Of a stretch of 54,252 nt of DNA, positions 1-8,069 are shown in pieces. The notes below the pieces were generated by a model. The model saw only the letters and a list, made by a program, of their open reading frames with translations. It was not told where the DNA came from and did not search any database. Where the stretch lies: assembly GCA_016938735.1 (NCBI GenBank), contig JAFGUB010000044.1, positions 1-54,252 on the forward strand, in the 5' to 3' direction. The translations under genes and the position numbers were made by a program. Each line of letters begins with the position of its first letter. Position 1 is the stretch's first letter. Source of the stretch: Campylobacterales bacterium. Lineage in GTDB: Bacteria > Campylobacterota > Campylobacteria > Campylobacterales > Sulfurimonadaceae.

Positions 1-360
1 GCCTCCGTAATAGGCCTCTTTGGAGCCGTCGATCACTTTGATGTTGAGTCCCAAGCGGGATCGCACGCGTTGGAGGAAGTCGTTTTTGTTGACCGCGTCT
101 CGCACCGCTGAGGTGGCGACGCAGAAGGTTTTACGGACTTTGTAAGATTTGGTGATATGGAGAAAGTCTTCAAGCGCCCCGACAGCACGCTGTATCGCTG
201 CCTCTTGAAGCATGGTGCCGTGGTCGTACATGCCTTGGCTGATACGCACCGAACTCTTCTCTTCACACAATAGATGAAAACCAAACCGACTGGTGCGTTC
301 AAAGATAACCATGCGTACCGAGTTGGAGCCTATGTCGATAACGGCGGTACGTTTGGCCAT
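1..360 (-). CDS. Ppx/GppA family phosphatase, N-terminal part (runs off the window)
   Basis: Reading leftward from the ATG at 360-358 gives 120 codons without a stop, cut by the window edge. The start MAKRTAVIDIGSNSVRMVIF carries the actin-like phosphate-1 motif (DIGSNS.R) of exopolyphosphatases and guanosine pentaphosphate phosphohydrolases, and CVATSAVRDAVNK further on matches the conserved ATSAxR.A segment of that family. These enzymes hydrolyse polyphosphate end groups or pppGpp in the cytoplasm. A polyphosphate kinase gene lies 33 kb away in this window, so the substrates are probably polyphosphate and/or pppGpp; the sequence does not separate Ppx from GppA. A ferredoxin gene lies 27 bp upstream in the same direction. 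Confidence 0.88.
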   Translation of the reverse strand, partial: MAKRTAVIDIGSNSVRMVIFERTSRFGFHLLCEEKSSVRISQGMYDHGTMLQEAAIQRAVGALEDFLHITKSYKVRKTFCVATSAVRDAVNKNDFLQRVRSRLGLNIKVIDGSKEAYYGG

Positions 361-387
361 GCTTTGCCGCTCCTTTAGATTGATTTT

Positions 388-645
388 TTAGCGTTCGTTC
401 TCTTCCATCAACTGCTGGTACTTAAATTCCAGCTCTTGCAAGGTTTCGCGGTTGTCCGGGTCCAGTACGATACAGTCTACGGGGCAGACGGCAATACATT
501 GCGGTTCATCATAATGCCCCACGCATTCGGTACAGCGATCAGGATCGATTACGTAGATCGGATCACCTTCTTCTATCGCTTCGGTGGGGCACTCTTCACG
601 GCAGGCATCACAAGCGATGCACTCTTCGAGGATCATCAGGGGCAT
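388..645 (-). CDS. YfhL-type 2[4Fe-4S] ferredoxin
   Basis: An 85-residue soluble electron carrier. The first cluster motif is C9-x2-C12-x2-C15-x3-CP19; the second is C38-x2-C41-x8-C50-x3-CP54, with the long eight-residue insertion typical of YfhL/Allochromatium-type ferredoxins and an extra C58. The acidic C-terminal helix (LQELEFKYQQLMEENER) also fits that group, whose clusters have very different redox potentials. It lies 27 bp upstream of the ppx/gppA gene and downstream of the two-component pair on the same strand; in my memory ferredoxin next to ppx/gppA is common in Campylobacterota. Its partner oxidoreductase cannot be read from this window. Confidence 0.93.
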   Translation of the reverse strand: MPLMILEECIACDACREECPTEAIEEGDPIYVIDPDRCTECVGHYDEPQCIAVCPVDCIVLDPDNRETLQELEFKYQQLMEENER

Positions 646-711
646 AAAAAAACCTTATCTCAAAAATCGGTGCCGAGTTATAGCGAAACAAACCTTGAAG
701 GAATTTTAACG

Positions 712-2013
712 CTATTTTCTTTTGATCGGGCAGCAGAGTTTAGACTGTAAAAGCAGCGATGCGACCGTTCCTTCAACCCCATCTGTGCGGTTTTTGACGC
801 TGATCTCTCCACCAATCGCCTCTGCGGCACTCTTCGCCAAAAAGAGCCCTAGGCCGACACCTGATTTGTTCCCTTGACGCTTGAAGGGGGCAAAGAGATC
901 GACACTATCGTCGATGCCGCACCCTTCATCGATCACTTCGATAAAAAGGCCGTCATCATGGAGGCTGCTGCACAACGTGACGCTTTTGCCCTTTGGGGTA
1001 AATTTGAGGGCGTTTTGCAGAAAGTTTTGGATGATTTGACTCAGCAAAGCGACCTGAAGGGTCGCCATAAAGAGATTGGGTTCAAAATGTGCATGTAAGG
1101 TTTTACCCTCACTTTGCGCCAATAGCGTGAAGTCTTGCGCCTTTTTGCGTAGCTCTTCAATGACGTCTACTTCCGTCGGTGTATCAAGTTGTGCTCCCTC
1201 TTGACGGCCGATATTGAGAATGTTGCTGACGATTTTGTCCATGTCGTTGATGGCGTTGTTACTCACTTTGATCGCTTCGATGTACTCTTCAATGGAGCGT
1301 TTTTTGATAAGGGTGACTTGGTTTTTAAGCTTCATAACGGCCAAAGGGGTTTTGAGCTCGTGCGCCGCGCCGATAAAGAGCTCTTTTTGGTACTTGACGA
1401 AGTTTTGGATGCGGCCCATAAGGCGGTTGATGGTGTCGCCTAGCGGTTCAAACTCTTCGGGAAGCTCTTCGACGCGGATGGGGCGTATGAGGTGCTCGTT
1501 CATGTTGGAGAGGCGCTGCGAAAGGGTATTGACCGGAGAGATGAGCATCTTCGAAAGACCGATGGCATAGAGGATCACCACCAAAAAGCCGACGGCGTTG
1601 ATGATAAAGATGGAGTTGATGATTTTGGCCAGCAGTTTTTTGGTGGAGGAGATATCGGTCGTGATGCGCAAAAAGCTCTTCTCTTCGGCGGCAAAAGGGT
1701 AGATTAGGCGCAAATAGGTACTGCTGCCTTTTTGGATCTCTTGGAGATAGGATTGCCCGCTGGGCATATTTTCAAAAGTTACCAACTCGATGTTGAGTCC
1801 CAGAGCATTGTCAGTACTGTTTTGCTGAGTGGTTTCGACGGATCGGAATGAGCAGATATTTTGGGCGACTTGAATAAGGGTTTGGCGTTTCTCTTCGTAG
1901 ATCGATTCAGAGATCATAAAGTAGAGCGCCGAGGAGAAGATCAAAATCAAGGATGCGGAAGCGAAGACGAGTTGGACAAGAAACTGTCGGCGGATGCTCT
2001 TTTTGGCGGCCAC
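712..2013 (-). CDS. Membrane sensor histidine kinase paired with the HsrA-like regulator
   Basis: 433 residues. Transmembrane helices lie at about 10-33 and 130-152, flanking a roughly 95-residue periplasmic sensor region. A HAMP linker runs to about 205. The phosphoacceptor His is H218 in AAHELKTPLA. The ATPase domain shows an N box (QNFLQNALKFTP), G1 box (DEGCGID) and G2 box (GVGLGLFLAK). All catalytic boxes are intact, so it should autophosphorylate and transfer to the response regulator encoded 51 bp upstream. The periplasmic region has no recognisable ligand domain, so the signal is unknown. It lies downstream of the regulator gene and was probably co-transcribed with it from the promoter near 2770. 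Confidence 0.95.
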   Translation of the reverse strand: MAAKKSIRRQFLVQLVFASASLILIFSSALYFMISESIYEEKRQTLIQVAQNICSFRSVETTQQNSTDNALGLNIELVTFENMPSGQSYLQEIQKGSSTYLRLIYPFAAEEKSFLRITTDISSTKKLLAKIINSIFIINAVGFLVVILYAIGLSKMLISPVNTLSQRLSNMNEHLIRPIRVEELPEEFEPLGDTINRLMGRIQNFVKYQKELFIGAAHELKTPLAVMKLKNQVTLIKKRSIEEYIEAIKVSNNAINDMDKIVSNILNIGRQEGAQLDTPTEVDVIEELRKKAQDFTLLAQSEGKTLHAHFEPNLFMATLQVALLSQIIQNFLQNALKFTPKGKSVTLCSSLHDDGLFIEVIDEGCGIDDSVDLFAPFKRQGNKSGVGLGLFLAKSAAEAIGGEISVKNRTDGVEGTVASLLLQSKLCCPIKRK

Positions 2014-2064
2014 TACTTTACTCCACGGTCGATAGATGGTTGGGGTAAATCCCGTAGAGGGGGA

Positions 2065-2736
2065 TTAGGCCTCTTTAGGGAAGCAGAAGCGGTAGCCGCG
2101 GCGGCGGACGGTTTCTATGGTGGTGATGCCTAGAGGCTTGTCCATCTTTTGGCGGATCTGGTTGATCGCCACCTCGATGACGTTGGGAGTGACGAGTTCG
2201 GGCTCTTCCCAGATGGCATCGAGCAGTTGCTCTTTGGAGACGATCTGGTCGCGGTGGCGGGCGAGGTGGGTGAGGACTTCAAAGGGTTTGCCCTTGAGTT
2301 CGATCTCTTTGTCGCGGTAGATGATCTTCTCCTCTTCGGGGTTGATGATCAGATCGTCGATTTCGATGATGTTGCTGCCGCCAAAACGCAGTCTGGCCTC
2401 AAGGCGGGCGACGAGGACGTCGAAATCGAAGGGCTTACGGATGTAGTCGTCTGCACCGGCGCGCAGCGCTTCGATCTCACTTTCGTTGTCATCACGAGCT
2501 GAGAGGACGACGATGACGGTTTTGGGTGTTTTGGTTTTGATATCGGGAATGATGTCTACGGCGTTGCCATCAGGGAGCATCCAGTCGGTCAAAACCAGAT
2601 CGTAGTTGCGGATATCGAGATAATATTCGCCGTCTTTGAGGGTTTCTACGACGTCGCTTTGATACCCAAACTCTTTGAGTCCTTCGGCAAGAGTTTTGTT
2701 TAACGTCACTTCATCTTCGATGATGAGAATACGCAT
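2065..2736 (-). CDS. hsrA: OmpR-family response regulator, HsrA (HP1043/Cj0355) type
   Basis: 223 residues: receiver domain 1-115, winged-helix DNA-binding domain 125-220. The acidic pocket (E7, D8, E9), phosphoacceptor D51 (LTDWMLPDG), a Ser/Ala switch region and K101 (RKPFDF) are all present. The effector half, including segments such as EVLTHLARHRDQIVSKEQ and VRRRGYRFCFPK, closely matches what I remember of Helicobacter pylori HP1043 (HsrA), an essential homeostatic regulator that lacks a normal phosphorylation site. Here the site is canonical and a kinase gene follows, so this is likely the phosphorylation-competent form of the family. The ATG at 2736 starts directly with the receiver beta-1 strand. 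Confidence 0.9.
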   Translation of the reverse strand: MRILIIEDEVTLNKTLAEGLKEFGYQSDVVETLKDGEYYLDIRNYDLVLTDWMLPDGNAVDIIPDIKTKTPKTVIVVLSARDDNESEIEALRAGADDYIRKPFDFDVLVARLEARLRFGGSNIIEIDDLIINPEEEKIIYRDKEIELKGKPFEVLTHLARHRDQIVSKEQLLDAIWEEPELVTPNVIEVAINQIRQKMDKPLGITTIETVRRRGYRFCFPKEA

Positions 2737-2766
2737 TGATTGTCCTCGGCTGATAAATTTGCGGGG

Positions 2767-2772
2767 ATTATA
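2767..2772 (-). promoter_or_regulatory. Putative -10 box of the hsrA-kinase operon
   Basis: ATTATA on the plus strand reads TATAAT on the minus strand, about 31 bp upstream of the hsrA ATG. The DNA upstream of it (2773-2830) is rich in T/A runs, as is usual for Campylobacterota housekeeping promoters, which often lack a -35 box. Inference from sequence only. Confidence 0.5.
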
Positions 2773-2841
2773 GCACAGTTTTAGGTTAATTTAATCTATT
2801 TTTCAAGTTTCTTTAAAAAAACATTCAATCTTGTTTAAGGT

Positions 2842-3168
2842 TTAGAAGGTGAATGTTTCGCTGAGACCGACGCGTACATTGGGGAGGATGTCGGGTTTGC
2901 AGAGGTGAAGATAGAGCTCTTCGATGGCGTCAAAACGCGCTTTAAATCTTTGCGCGACGACTTCGATAGCCGTTTCGAGCAGTTCGAAGCGTTCTTCTTC
3001 TAGGGTCTTACGGATCAGTGCAACGGCGATGGCGTAGTCGATGTACTCCCCATCGGTATAGCGGTAATCGATCGTACATGTAACAATAACGCGCTGCGGC
3101 GTCAGGCGCTCATGTTCGAGCAGACCGATGATACATGTAAGGCTCAGCGCGTCGATGTGGATGCGCAT
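2842..3168 (-). CDS. folB: Dihydroneopterin aldolase
   Basis: A 108-residue protein of the FolB size class. It makes 6-hydroxymethyl-dihydropterin for folate synthesis in the cytoplasm. The family motif around the catalytic Glu is visible as IIGLLEHER (residues 13-21), and the C-terminal HLCKPDILP carries the conserved Lys-Pro. The gene abuts plsY with no spacer (its ATG at 3168 directly follows the plsY stop), so it is likely co-transcribed. FolK, the next enzyme of the pathway, is encoded at 22.5 kb in this window. Two copies of the palindrome core ACATGTAA lie in the coding sequence (3074-3083, 3131-3140) and are read as TCT and TCI. Confidence 0.92.
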   Translation of the reverse strand: MRIHIDALSLTCIIGLLEHERLTPQRVIVTCTIDYRYTDGEYIDYAIAVALIRKTLEEERFELLETAIEVVAQRFKARFDAIEELYLHLCKPDILPNVRVGLSETFTF

Positions 3169-3783
3169 TTAAACGACGCGGCTCTCTTTGCCCTGAATCA
3201 GTCGCACGATATTCGGAATGTGTTTGTAGAGTAAAATCAGCGCGATCAGCACGATCGGCGCGTGGGCCATTTCGGGCTGAAGAAAAAAGCTGGCGATCAC
3301 GAGACCGGCAAGCCCAAGCAAAGAGGAGAGCGAAGAGATGCGGATGGTTTTGGCGGCGATAAACCAGACACCAAGGCCGATGAGGGTTTCAACCGGCATC
3401 AGATAGATCAGTACGCCCATGCCGGTAGCGACTCCTTTGCCCCCTTCAAACCATAAATAGGGGCTAAAACAGTGGCCGATCACGGCGAGTACTGCTACCC
3501 CCCAAAGCGCGCTGTCGCTGAGCCCCAAAAGATCGGCCGCGACCAACACCGCAAGCCCTTTGAGCGCATCAAGGGCTAAAGTCGCCGCACCCAGTTTTTT
3601 GGCCAGTTTGGGGTCTTTCTCTTTGACGACGCGCAAGACATTGGTGGCACCGATGCTTTTAGAACCCGCCTCTTTGATATTGACGTCTGCGAAGAGTTTG
3701 GCCAGAATCAGGCCAAAAGGGATACCCCCGACCAGATAGGCGATGAGGTAGAACTGGGCGTTGATATGAGACAGGAACTCCAT
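3169..3783 (-). CDS. plsY: Acyl-phosphate:glycerol-3-phosphate acyltransferase
   Basis: 204 residues, integral inner-membrane enzyme with five or more hydrophobic helices. It transfers an acyl group from acyl phosphate to glycerol 3-phosphate, the first step of phospholipid synthesis. Conserved PlsY motifs are visible: GGIPFGLILAK near residue 18-28, AGSKSIGATNVLR near 39-51, and FEGGKGVATGMG near 112-123. It is followed immediately by folB on the same strand, an arrangement I recall from other Campylobacterota. Confidence 0.96.
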   Translation of the reverse strand: MEFLSHINAQFYLIAYLVGGIPFGLILAKLFADVNIKEAGSKSIGATNVLRVVKEKDPKLAKKLGAATLALDALKGLAVLVAADLLGLSDSALWGVAVLAVIGHCFSPYLWFEGGKGVATGMGVLIYLMPVETLIGLGVWFIAAKTIRISSLSSLLGLAGLVIASFFLQPEMAHAPIVLIALILLYKHIPNIVRLIQGKESRVV

Positions 3784-3857
3784 TCGTAGGGCCTTAAAAT
3801 GAAAAATTGATACGGCAGTCTAGCGACGGACGGGTTATAAACCGCTAAAAGCGCACT

Positions 3858-4952
3858 TTAAAAACCGGCGCCTATCCCCAGCAGGAGTTGAAAGTCGCTC
3901 TTTTGTGGACGCACTCCGTCGGAGGCGGCGATCGGGTTGTGTAGATAGTTCCAAACCAGACTTAGGTCCAGATCCACATTGCCTACAAGACGGCGCGAAA
4001 ATTGATTCAGCAGGTAGTGTCGATAGCCACCCGAAGAGCCGTCCATCAACGTAAAGCGGTAATCGAAACGTGCCGCTACGTCATACTCCAATTGTTTAAA
4101 GACAAGAGAGTCGATCTGTAATGCCCAAGAGCGGCGATAGAGCGACTCATCTACCTCAACCGTGTGGTATCTTGTGCCGATGATGGCCGGACCCGTCGAA
4201 AGGTCCCACTCAAAGTCCGCTTCATCATAAAGGCCCACACCGATTCCCGAACCTAAACGCCATTGATAGTCAATATTTTGATAGCGATCCGCAAACAGCT
4301 CGGAGGTAAGCGGGGTGAGGTAGAGCGAGCGGGTCATGTAGAGGTCGAATTTCTGTTTAAGACGGTGGTTGTTGGCGGTCTCTTCGCTATTTTGGTGCGA
4401 GAGCATGCCGATGTAATCTAGGCGCAGTCGGGTGATGGCACTGCGTCTGGTGAGCCATGCGATGGCGTTGAACCCTGTGGTGTCGGTATTACCGTTGCGC
4501 AGATCAAGCCCTGCGGTGGCTTTAGCATTCCAATACTCTGTTTCACGCTGTTTGTAGGGAGTGATCGAGACGATCATTTTGCGCGCGACGCTTGAGCTTG
4601 TGCGCGGCGTCTTGATCCAAGCGGTTTGGTCTGTCAGATCGAGCGTGCCGTAATGGGCCCGAGTGTAGCCTGGAATGTGTTCATACCACATCTGCGCTTG
4701 CGTTTCAATACGTGCATTGAGGGTCACATTTTGGCGCGTGATCAGACGCCTTATTCGCGAGAGTGGTAGTGAGAGGTGACCGAGTGTGTAGCTGTCGAAC
4801 TCCACCTTTTCGAGATAAACAGCTTTAAGTGAGCCGCCGATCCACTCTTGTGATTCAAGCTTGATCCAGTCTCCAGAAGCGGGAATCTCAGGTATCTCTT
4901 GTGCGACAATCAGCAGCGAATAAAGAAGTACCATGAAGAGAAAACGGATCAT
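3858..4952 (-). CDS. DUF481-type outer-membrane beta-barrel protein
   Basis: I place the start at the ATG at 4952 (MIRFLFMVLLYSLLIVAQ), which gives a cleavable signal peptide; the frame stays open for a further 33 codons upstream, but that extension has no export signal. The mature protein (about 345 residues) begins with a small domain ending in ITRQNVTL and continues with alternating aromatic/hydrophobic strands (TAGLDLRNGNTDTTGFNA, RLRLDYIGMLSHQNS), ending in a terminal aromatic residue (GIGAGF), as in barrels inserted by BAM. The GNTDTTGFN segment is the hallmark of the DUF481/YdiY salt-induced outer-membrane family. Function is unknown. It is transcribed divergently from nadA. Confidence 0.8.
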   Translation of the reverse strand: MIRFLFMVLLYSLLIVAQEIPEIPASGDWIKLESQEWIGGSLKAVYLEKVEFDSYTLGHLSLPLSRIRRLITRQNVTLNARIETQAQMWYEHIPGYTRAHYGTLDLTDQTAWIKTPRTSSSVARKMIVSITPYKQRETEYWNAKATAGLDLRNGNTDTTGFNAIAWLTRRSAITRLRLDYIGMLSHQNSEETANNHRLKQKFDLYMTRSLYLTPLTSELFADRYQNIDYQWRLGSGIGVGLYDEADFEWDLSTGPAIIGTRYHTVEVDESLYRRSWALQIDSLVFKQLEYDVAARFDYRFTLMDGSSGGYRHYLLNQFSRRLVGNVDLDLSLVWNYLHNPIAASDGVRPQKSDFQLLLGIGAGF

Positions 4953-5058
4953 AACAAGTGCCTGAAGTATTGAATTCGATGCGTATAGTAACGAAGCAGC
5001 GCTAACAATTTGATGTGTGTGCCCAAGCTGATTTCGGCGTCTTGGAGACAAATCGCGC

Positions 5059-5064
5059 TATAAT
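5059..5064 (+). promoter_or_regulatory. Putative -10 box for nadA-nadC(-flhB)
   Basis: TATAAT preceded by GC, 33 bp upstream of the nadA start codon. No clear -35 box is visible. The transcript would begin near 5071 and include the palindrome variant and the AAGGAG ribosome-binding site. Confidence 0.55.
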
Positions 5065-5076
5065 CCTGCTTATTTG

Positions 5077-5086
5077 CTACATGTAA
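5077..5086. repeat. Palindrome variant CTACATGTAA in the nadA leader
   Basis: One mismatch to the window-wide palindrome TTACATGTAA. Its right half runs straight into GGAG, so the motif and the nadA ribosome-binding site are fused (ACATGTAAGGAG). Confidence 0.75.
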
Positions 5087-5096
5087 GGAGTGCTTT

Positions 5097-6095
5097 TTGA
5101 CATCCAGTACCAAAGAGCTTCAAGAGCGTATTCGCGCGCTCAAAAGCCGCCTCAGCGTCACCGTCGTTGCCCACTACTACCAGCGCGATGAAGTGTTTGA
5201 GATGGGCGACATCACCGGCGATTCGCTCGAACTGGCCAAGCGTACGCGCGACGACAGCGCGGAGTTTGTCGTCTTTTGCGGCGTCGGTTTTATGGGCGAG
5301 AGCGTGAAGGTGCTTAGTCCGCACAAACGGGTGTTGATGCCCAAGATCGCCTGCTGCGCGATGGCCAAGATGATCGACGGCGGCTATTATGAGCGATCGG
5401 TCTTGACGCTTGAGGCTGCAGGAATTGCCAAAGAGGCGATTTTGCCGATCACCTACATTAACTCCAGCGCCGAGGTCAAAGCGCGGGTAGGGCAGATGGG
5501 CGGCATGGTCTGCACCAGTGCGAACGCACGCATGATCATTGAGCGGGCGATGAAAGAGGGCAAGAAGATCCTCTTTGTGCCTGATCGCTGTTTGGGGCAA
5601 AATATCGCGCGGGAGATGGGTCTTGCAAGCTGCGTCATCGGGGACGGTAGTGATCCCAAGGCCGCCGATATTCTCTGCTACGATGGTTTTTGTTCGGTGC
5701 ATCAGCTCTTTAGTGTGGATGATGTGGCTTTTTACCGCAAAAAGTATCCGGGCATTGTGATCGCCGTGCATCCCGAGTGTGACCCGAGCGTCTGTGAAGC
5801 GGCCGATTTTGTGGGTTCCACGTCACAGCTCATTAAGTACATCGGCGCACTTGATCCTGAGCAAAAAGTGGCGGTGGGCACTGAGTACAATCTGGTGAAC
5901 CGCATGCGCCCTAAAAACACCTATGTGCTCTCATCAAGCAAGCCCGAATGCCCGACGATGAACGAAACGACGCTCGAAGATCTGTACGCGACGCTGCGCT
6001 CCATCGAAGAGGGTGCACCGATCAACGAAATTGTGCTGAGCGAAGAGACCGCCTACTGGGCACGTGTAGCGCTAGAGCGGATGATGGCGCTATGA
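5097..6095 (+). CDS. nadA: Quinolinate synthase
   Basis: 332 residues. Condenses iminoaspartate with dihydroxyacetone phosphate to quinolinate using an oxygen-sensitive [4Fe-4S] cluster. The three expected ligand cysteines are in ACCAMAKM (C87), VHPECDPSVC and KPECPTMNETTL. The substrate-binding VVAHYYQRDEV motif is near residue 24. The start is a TTG at 5097, chosen because AAGGAG lies 7 nt upstream and no ATG precedes the conserved N-terminus. Its stop overlaps the nadC ATG (ATGA), implying translational coupling of the two de novo NAD enzymes. Confidence 0.96.
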   Translation: MTSSTKELQERIRALKSRLSVTVVAHYYQRDEVFEMGDITGDSLELAKRTRDDSAEFVVFCGVGFMGESVKVLSPHKRVLMPKIACCAMAKMIDGGYYERSVLTLEAAGIAKEAILPITYINSSAEVKARVGQMGGMVCTSANARMIIERAMKEGKKILFVPDRCLGQNIAREMGLASCVIGDGSDPKAADILCYDGFCSVHQLFSVDDVAFYRKKYPGIVIAVHPECDPSVCEAADFVGSTSQLIKYIGALDPEQKVAVGTEYNLVNRMRPKNTYVLSSSKPECPTMNETTLEDLYATLRSIEEGAPINEIVLSEETAYWARVALERMMAL

Positions 6096-6907
6096 TCGAC
6101 GCATTTGTTCGCGCCGCGCTGCGTGAGGATCTAGGGCGGGGGGATCTCTTTGCGCGGGTGATGCCCACCTGCGCCGCGCATGCCCGCATCGTCGCCAAAA
6201 GCGACGGGGTACTCTGCGGCGTGCCCTACGGCGATGCGCTTGCCCGCATGGCCGCTTTTGGCATTTCATGGCACGTGCGTGAGGGTGAAGCGTTCGCGCG
6301 CGGCGCGGTTTTGGCACGCTTGGAGGGCGATGCGCACACCCTGCTGGCGTGTGAACGCACCCTGCTCAATATGATCTTGCACGCCAGCTCCATCGCCACG
6401 CTGACCCGCCGCTATGTAGAGAAGGTGGCGCCTTACGGCGTCAAGCTGCTCGACACCCGCAAAACCCGTCCGCTGCTGCGCGATTTTGAGAAGTACGCCA
6501 CCCGCATCGGCGGTGCGACCAACCACCGCATGGGGCTTGATGACGCGCTGATGATCAAAGACACCCACCTCAAAACCATTGATGATCTTGAAGGCTTTAT
6601 GCGCCAAGCCAGAGCGCAGATCCCCTTTACATGTAAGATCGAAATCGAGGCGGAACAGTTCGCTCAAGCGGTGCGGTTTATGGAGCTCGGTGCCGATATT
6701 GTGATGCTCGACAACATGACGCCTGAGCAGCTTGCGGAGGTAGTGGCCTACCGCAATACCCATCACCAAGGGGTCTTGCTTGAAGCCAGCGGCAATATTA
6801 CGCTCGAGAGTATCGAGCGCTACGCCCAAAGCGGGGTGGACGCCATTAGCACGGGTGCGCTGATCCATCAGGCCAATTGGATCGATCTGTCGATGAAGAT
6901 GGAGTAG
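6092..6907 (+). CDS. nadC: Nicotinate-nucleotide pyrophosphorylase (carboxylating)
   Basis: 271 residues from the ATG at 6092, which overlaps the nadA stop. Converts quinolinate plus PRPP to nicotinate mononucleotide. The PRPP/quinolinate site is visible in LLDTRKTRPLLRDFEKYA and GGATNHRMGLDDALMIKDTH, and the C-terminal barrel ends with ASGNITLESIERYAQSGVDA. An exact palindrome copy at 6627-6636 is translated as FTCKIE. A second copy lies between its stop and flhB. Confidence 0.97.
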   Translation: MIDAFVRAALREDLGRGDLFARVMPTCAAHARIVAKSDGVLCGVPYGDALARMAAFGISWHVREGEAFARGAVLARLEGDAHTLLACERTLLNMILHASSIATLTRRYVEKVAPYGVKLLDTRKTRPLLRDFEKYATRIGGATNHRMGLDDALMIKDTHLKTIDDLEGFMRQARAQIPFTCKIEIEAEQFAQAVRFMELGADIVMLDNMTPEQLAEVVAYRNTHHQGVLLEASGNITLESIERYAQSGVDAISTGALIHQANWIDLSMKME

Positions 6908-6916
6908 CTTTAGGCT

Positions 6917-6926
6917 TACATGTAAC
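6917..6926. repeat. Palindrome TTACATGTAA, nadC-flhB spacer
   Basis: Exact copy. It occupies half of the 21-bp spacer and ends 2 bp before the flhB ATG, leaving no room for a separate Shine-Dalgarno sequence. Confidence 0.9.
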
Positions 6927-6928
6927 AT

Positions 6929-7993
6929 ATGGCAGACGATCAGGAGAAGACCGAAGAACCTACGGGTAAGAAGATCCAAGATGCCAGGCTGGAGGGAAAT
7001 GTCCCCAACAGCCGCGACACTTCGGGCGTTTTTACCCTTTTTGTAGCGATTTTGGCGCTGTTGATGCTTTTGGGTTATATGAAAGAGCGGCTGTTCGATC
7101 TGACCTACTATCTCTTTGCCTTACAGACGCAAAGCGTTGATCGCGAGATGCTCTTTGATCTGACCGTAACGATCATGAAGGAGTTTTTGCTCATTGTGAT
7201 GCCGCTTACCCTTGCCGTGGCGATTGCAGGTGTCCTTGGGACGGTTGCGCAGTTCGGATTTAACTTTACCACCAAACCGCTCATACCCAATTTTTCAAAA
7301 CTAAACCCCATTAGCGGGCTTAAAAATCTCATCTCCCTGCAAAAAATCATTGAAGGGTTCAAAATCACCCTAAAGTCGATGACCGCAATGGGGATCGGTT
7401 TTTGGATCTTTTGGGAGTACATCAAAGAGCTGCCGACGGTAGCGATGTTTAGTATGAAGGATCAGCTTGATTGGGTGCATGAAAAAGAGCTGATTTTGGC
7501 ATTGGTGATGCTCTTTATCCTTTTTGTGTTTGCGATGATTGATTTCGTGATCGTACGCCGCCAATATACCGAGAAGCTTAAAATGAGCAAACAAGAGGTG
7601 AAAGACGAGATGAAAAACATGGAAGGAGATCCGCACGTCAAGGGTAAAATCCGTCAGATTCAGATGCGCGCCGCGCAAAAACGGATGATGTCCAACGTGC
7701 CTAGCGCCGACGTGGTCATTACCAATCCCACCCACTACGCCGTGGCCATCCAATACGACGAAACCAAACACCGTTCTCCGGTCGTTGTAGCCAAGGGTAA
7801 GGACAACATCGCCGTGCAGATCAAGCAGATTGCCAGAGAGCACGGTGTGCATATCGTTCAAAACCCGCCGCTTGCGCGTTCGCTTTATGCCGAGGTGGAT
7901 CTGGACAAACCGATACCCGAGCGTCTTTTTGCGGCTGTGGCGGAGGTGCTGGCGTATGTCTATCGGATCAATAAACGAACGCTAAATCGATAA
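6929..7993 (+). CDS. flhB: Flagellar type III secretion switch protein FlhB
   Basis: 354 residues. Basic N-terminus (MADDQEKTEEPTGKKIQDAR) is the family signature, followed by four membrane helices between about 33 and 210 and a cytoplasmic C-terminal domain. The self-cleavage motif NPTH is intact with N266, so the protein should autocleave and switch the export apparatus from rod/hook to filament substrates. It is away from the other flagellar genes of the window, downstream of nadC, with only 21 bp between them. No ordinary ribosome-binding site is visible because the spacer is filled by the TTACATGTAA palindrome, so it may depend on coupling to nadC. Confidence 0.97.
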   Translation: MADDQEKTEEPTGKKIQDARLEGNVPNSRDTSGVFTLFVAILALLMLLGYMKERLFDLTYYLFALQTQSVDREMLFDLTVTIMKEFLLIVMPLTLAVAIAGVLGTVAQFGFNFTTKPLIPNFSKLNPISGLKNLISLQKIIEGFKITLKSMTAMGIGFWIFWEYIKELPTVAMFSMKDQLDWVHEKELILALVMLFILFVFAMIDFVIVRRQYTEKLKMSKQEVKDEMKNMEGDPHVKGKIRQIQMRAAQKRMMSNVPSADVVITNPTHYAVAIQYDETKHRSPVVVAKGKDNIAVQIKQIAREHGVHIVQNPPLARSLYAEVDLDKPIPERLFAAVAEVLAYVYRINKRTLNR

Positions 7994-8036
7994 GCAAACG
8001 CCCTACCGAAGCCGCATTGTGTTAAGCGTGCTTGGT

Positions 8037-8042
8037 TATAAT
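8037..8042 (+). promoter_or_regulatory. Putative -10 box upstream of the DHH-like gene
   Basis: TATAAT preceded by TGGT, 27 bp upstream of the ATG at 8070. Likely drives the DHH-like and M23 genes. Confidence 0.5.
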
Positions 8043-8069
8043 GCGCCAAAAATAGCCAATAGCGAGATC

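Noticed and set aside
1091-1098. GCATGTAA, resembling half of the palindrome
   Set aside because: Lacks the symmetrical core TACATGTA; counted as background. The same holds for ACATGTAG at 33641 and 37425.
5070-5771. 233-codon open frame antisense to nadA
   Set aside because: No domain, no ribosome-binding site, and nadA is certain on the other strand.
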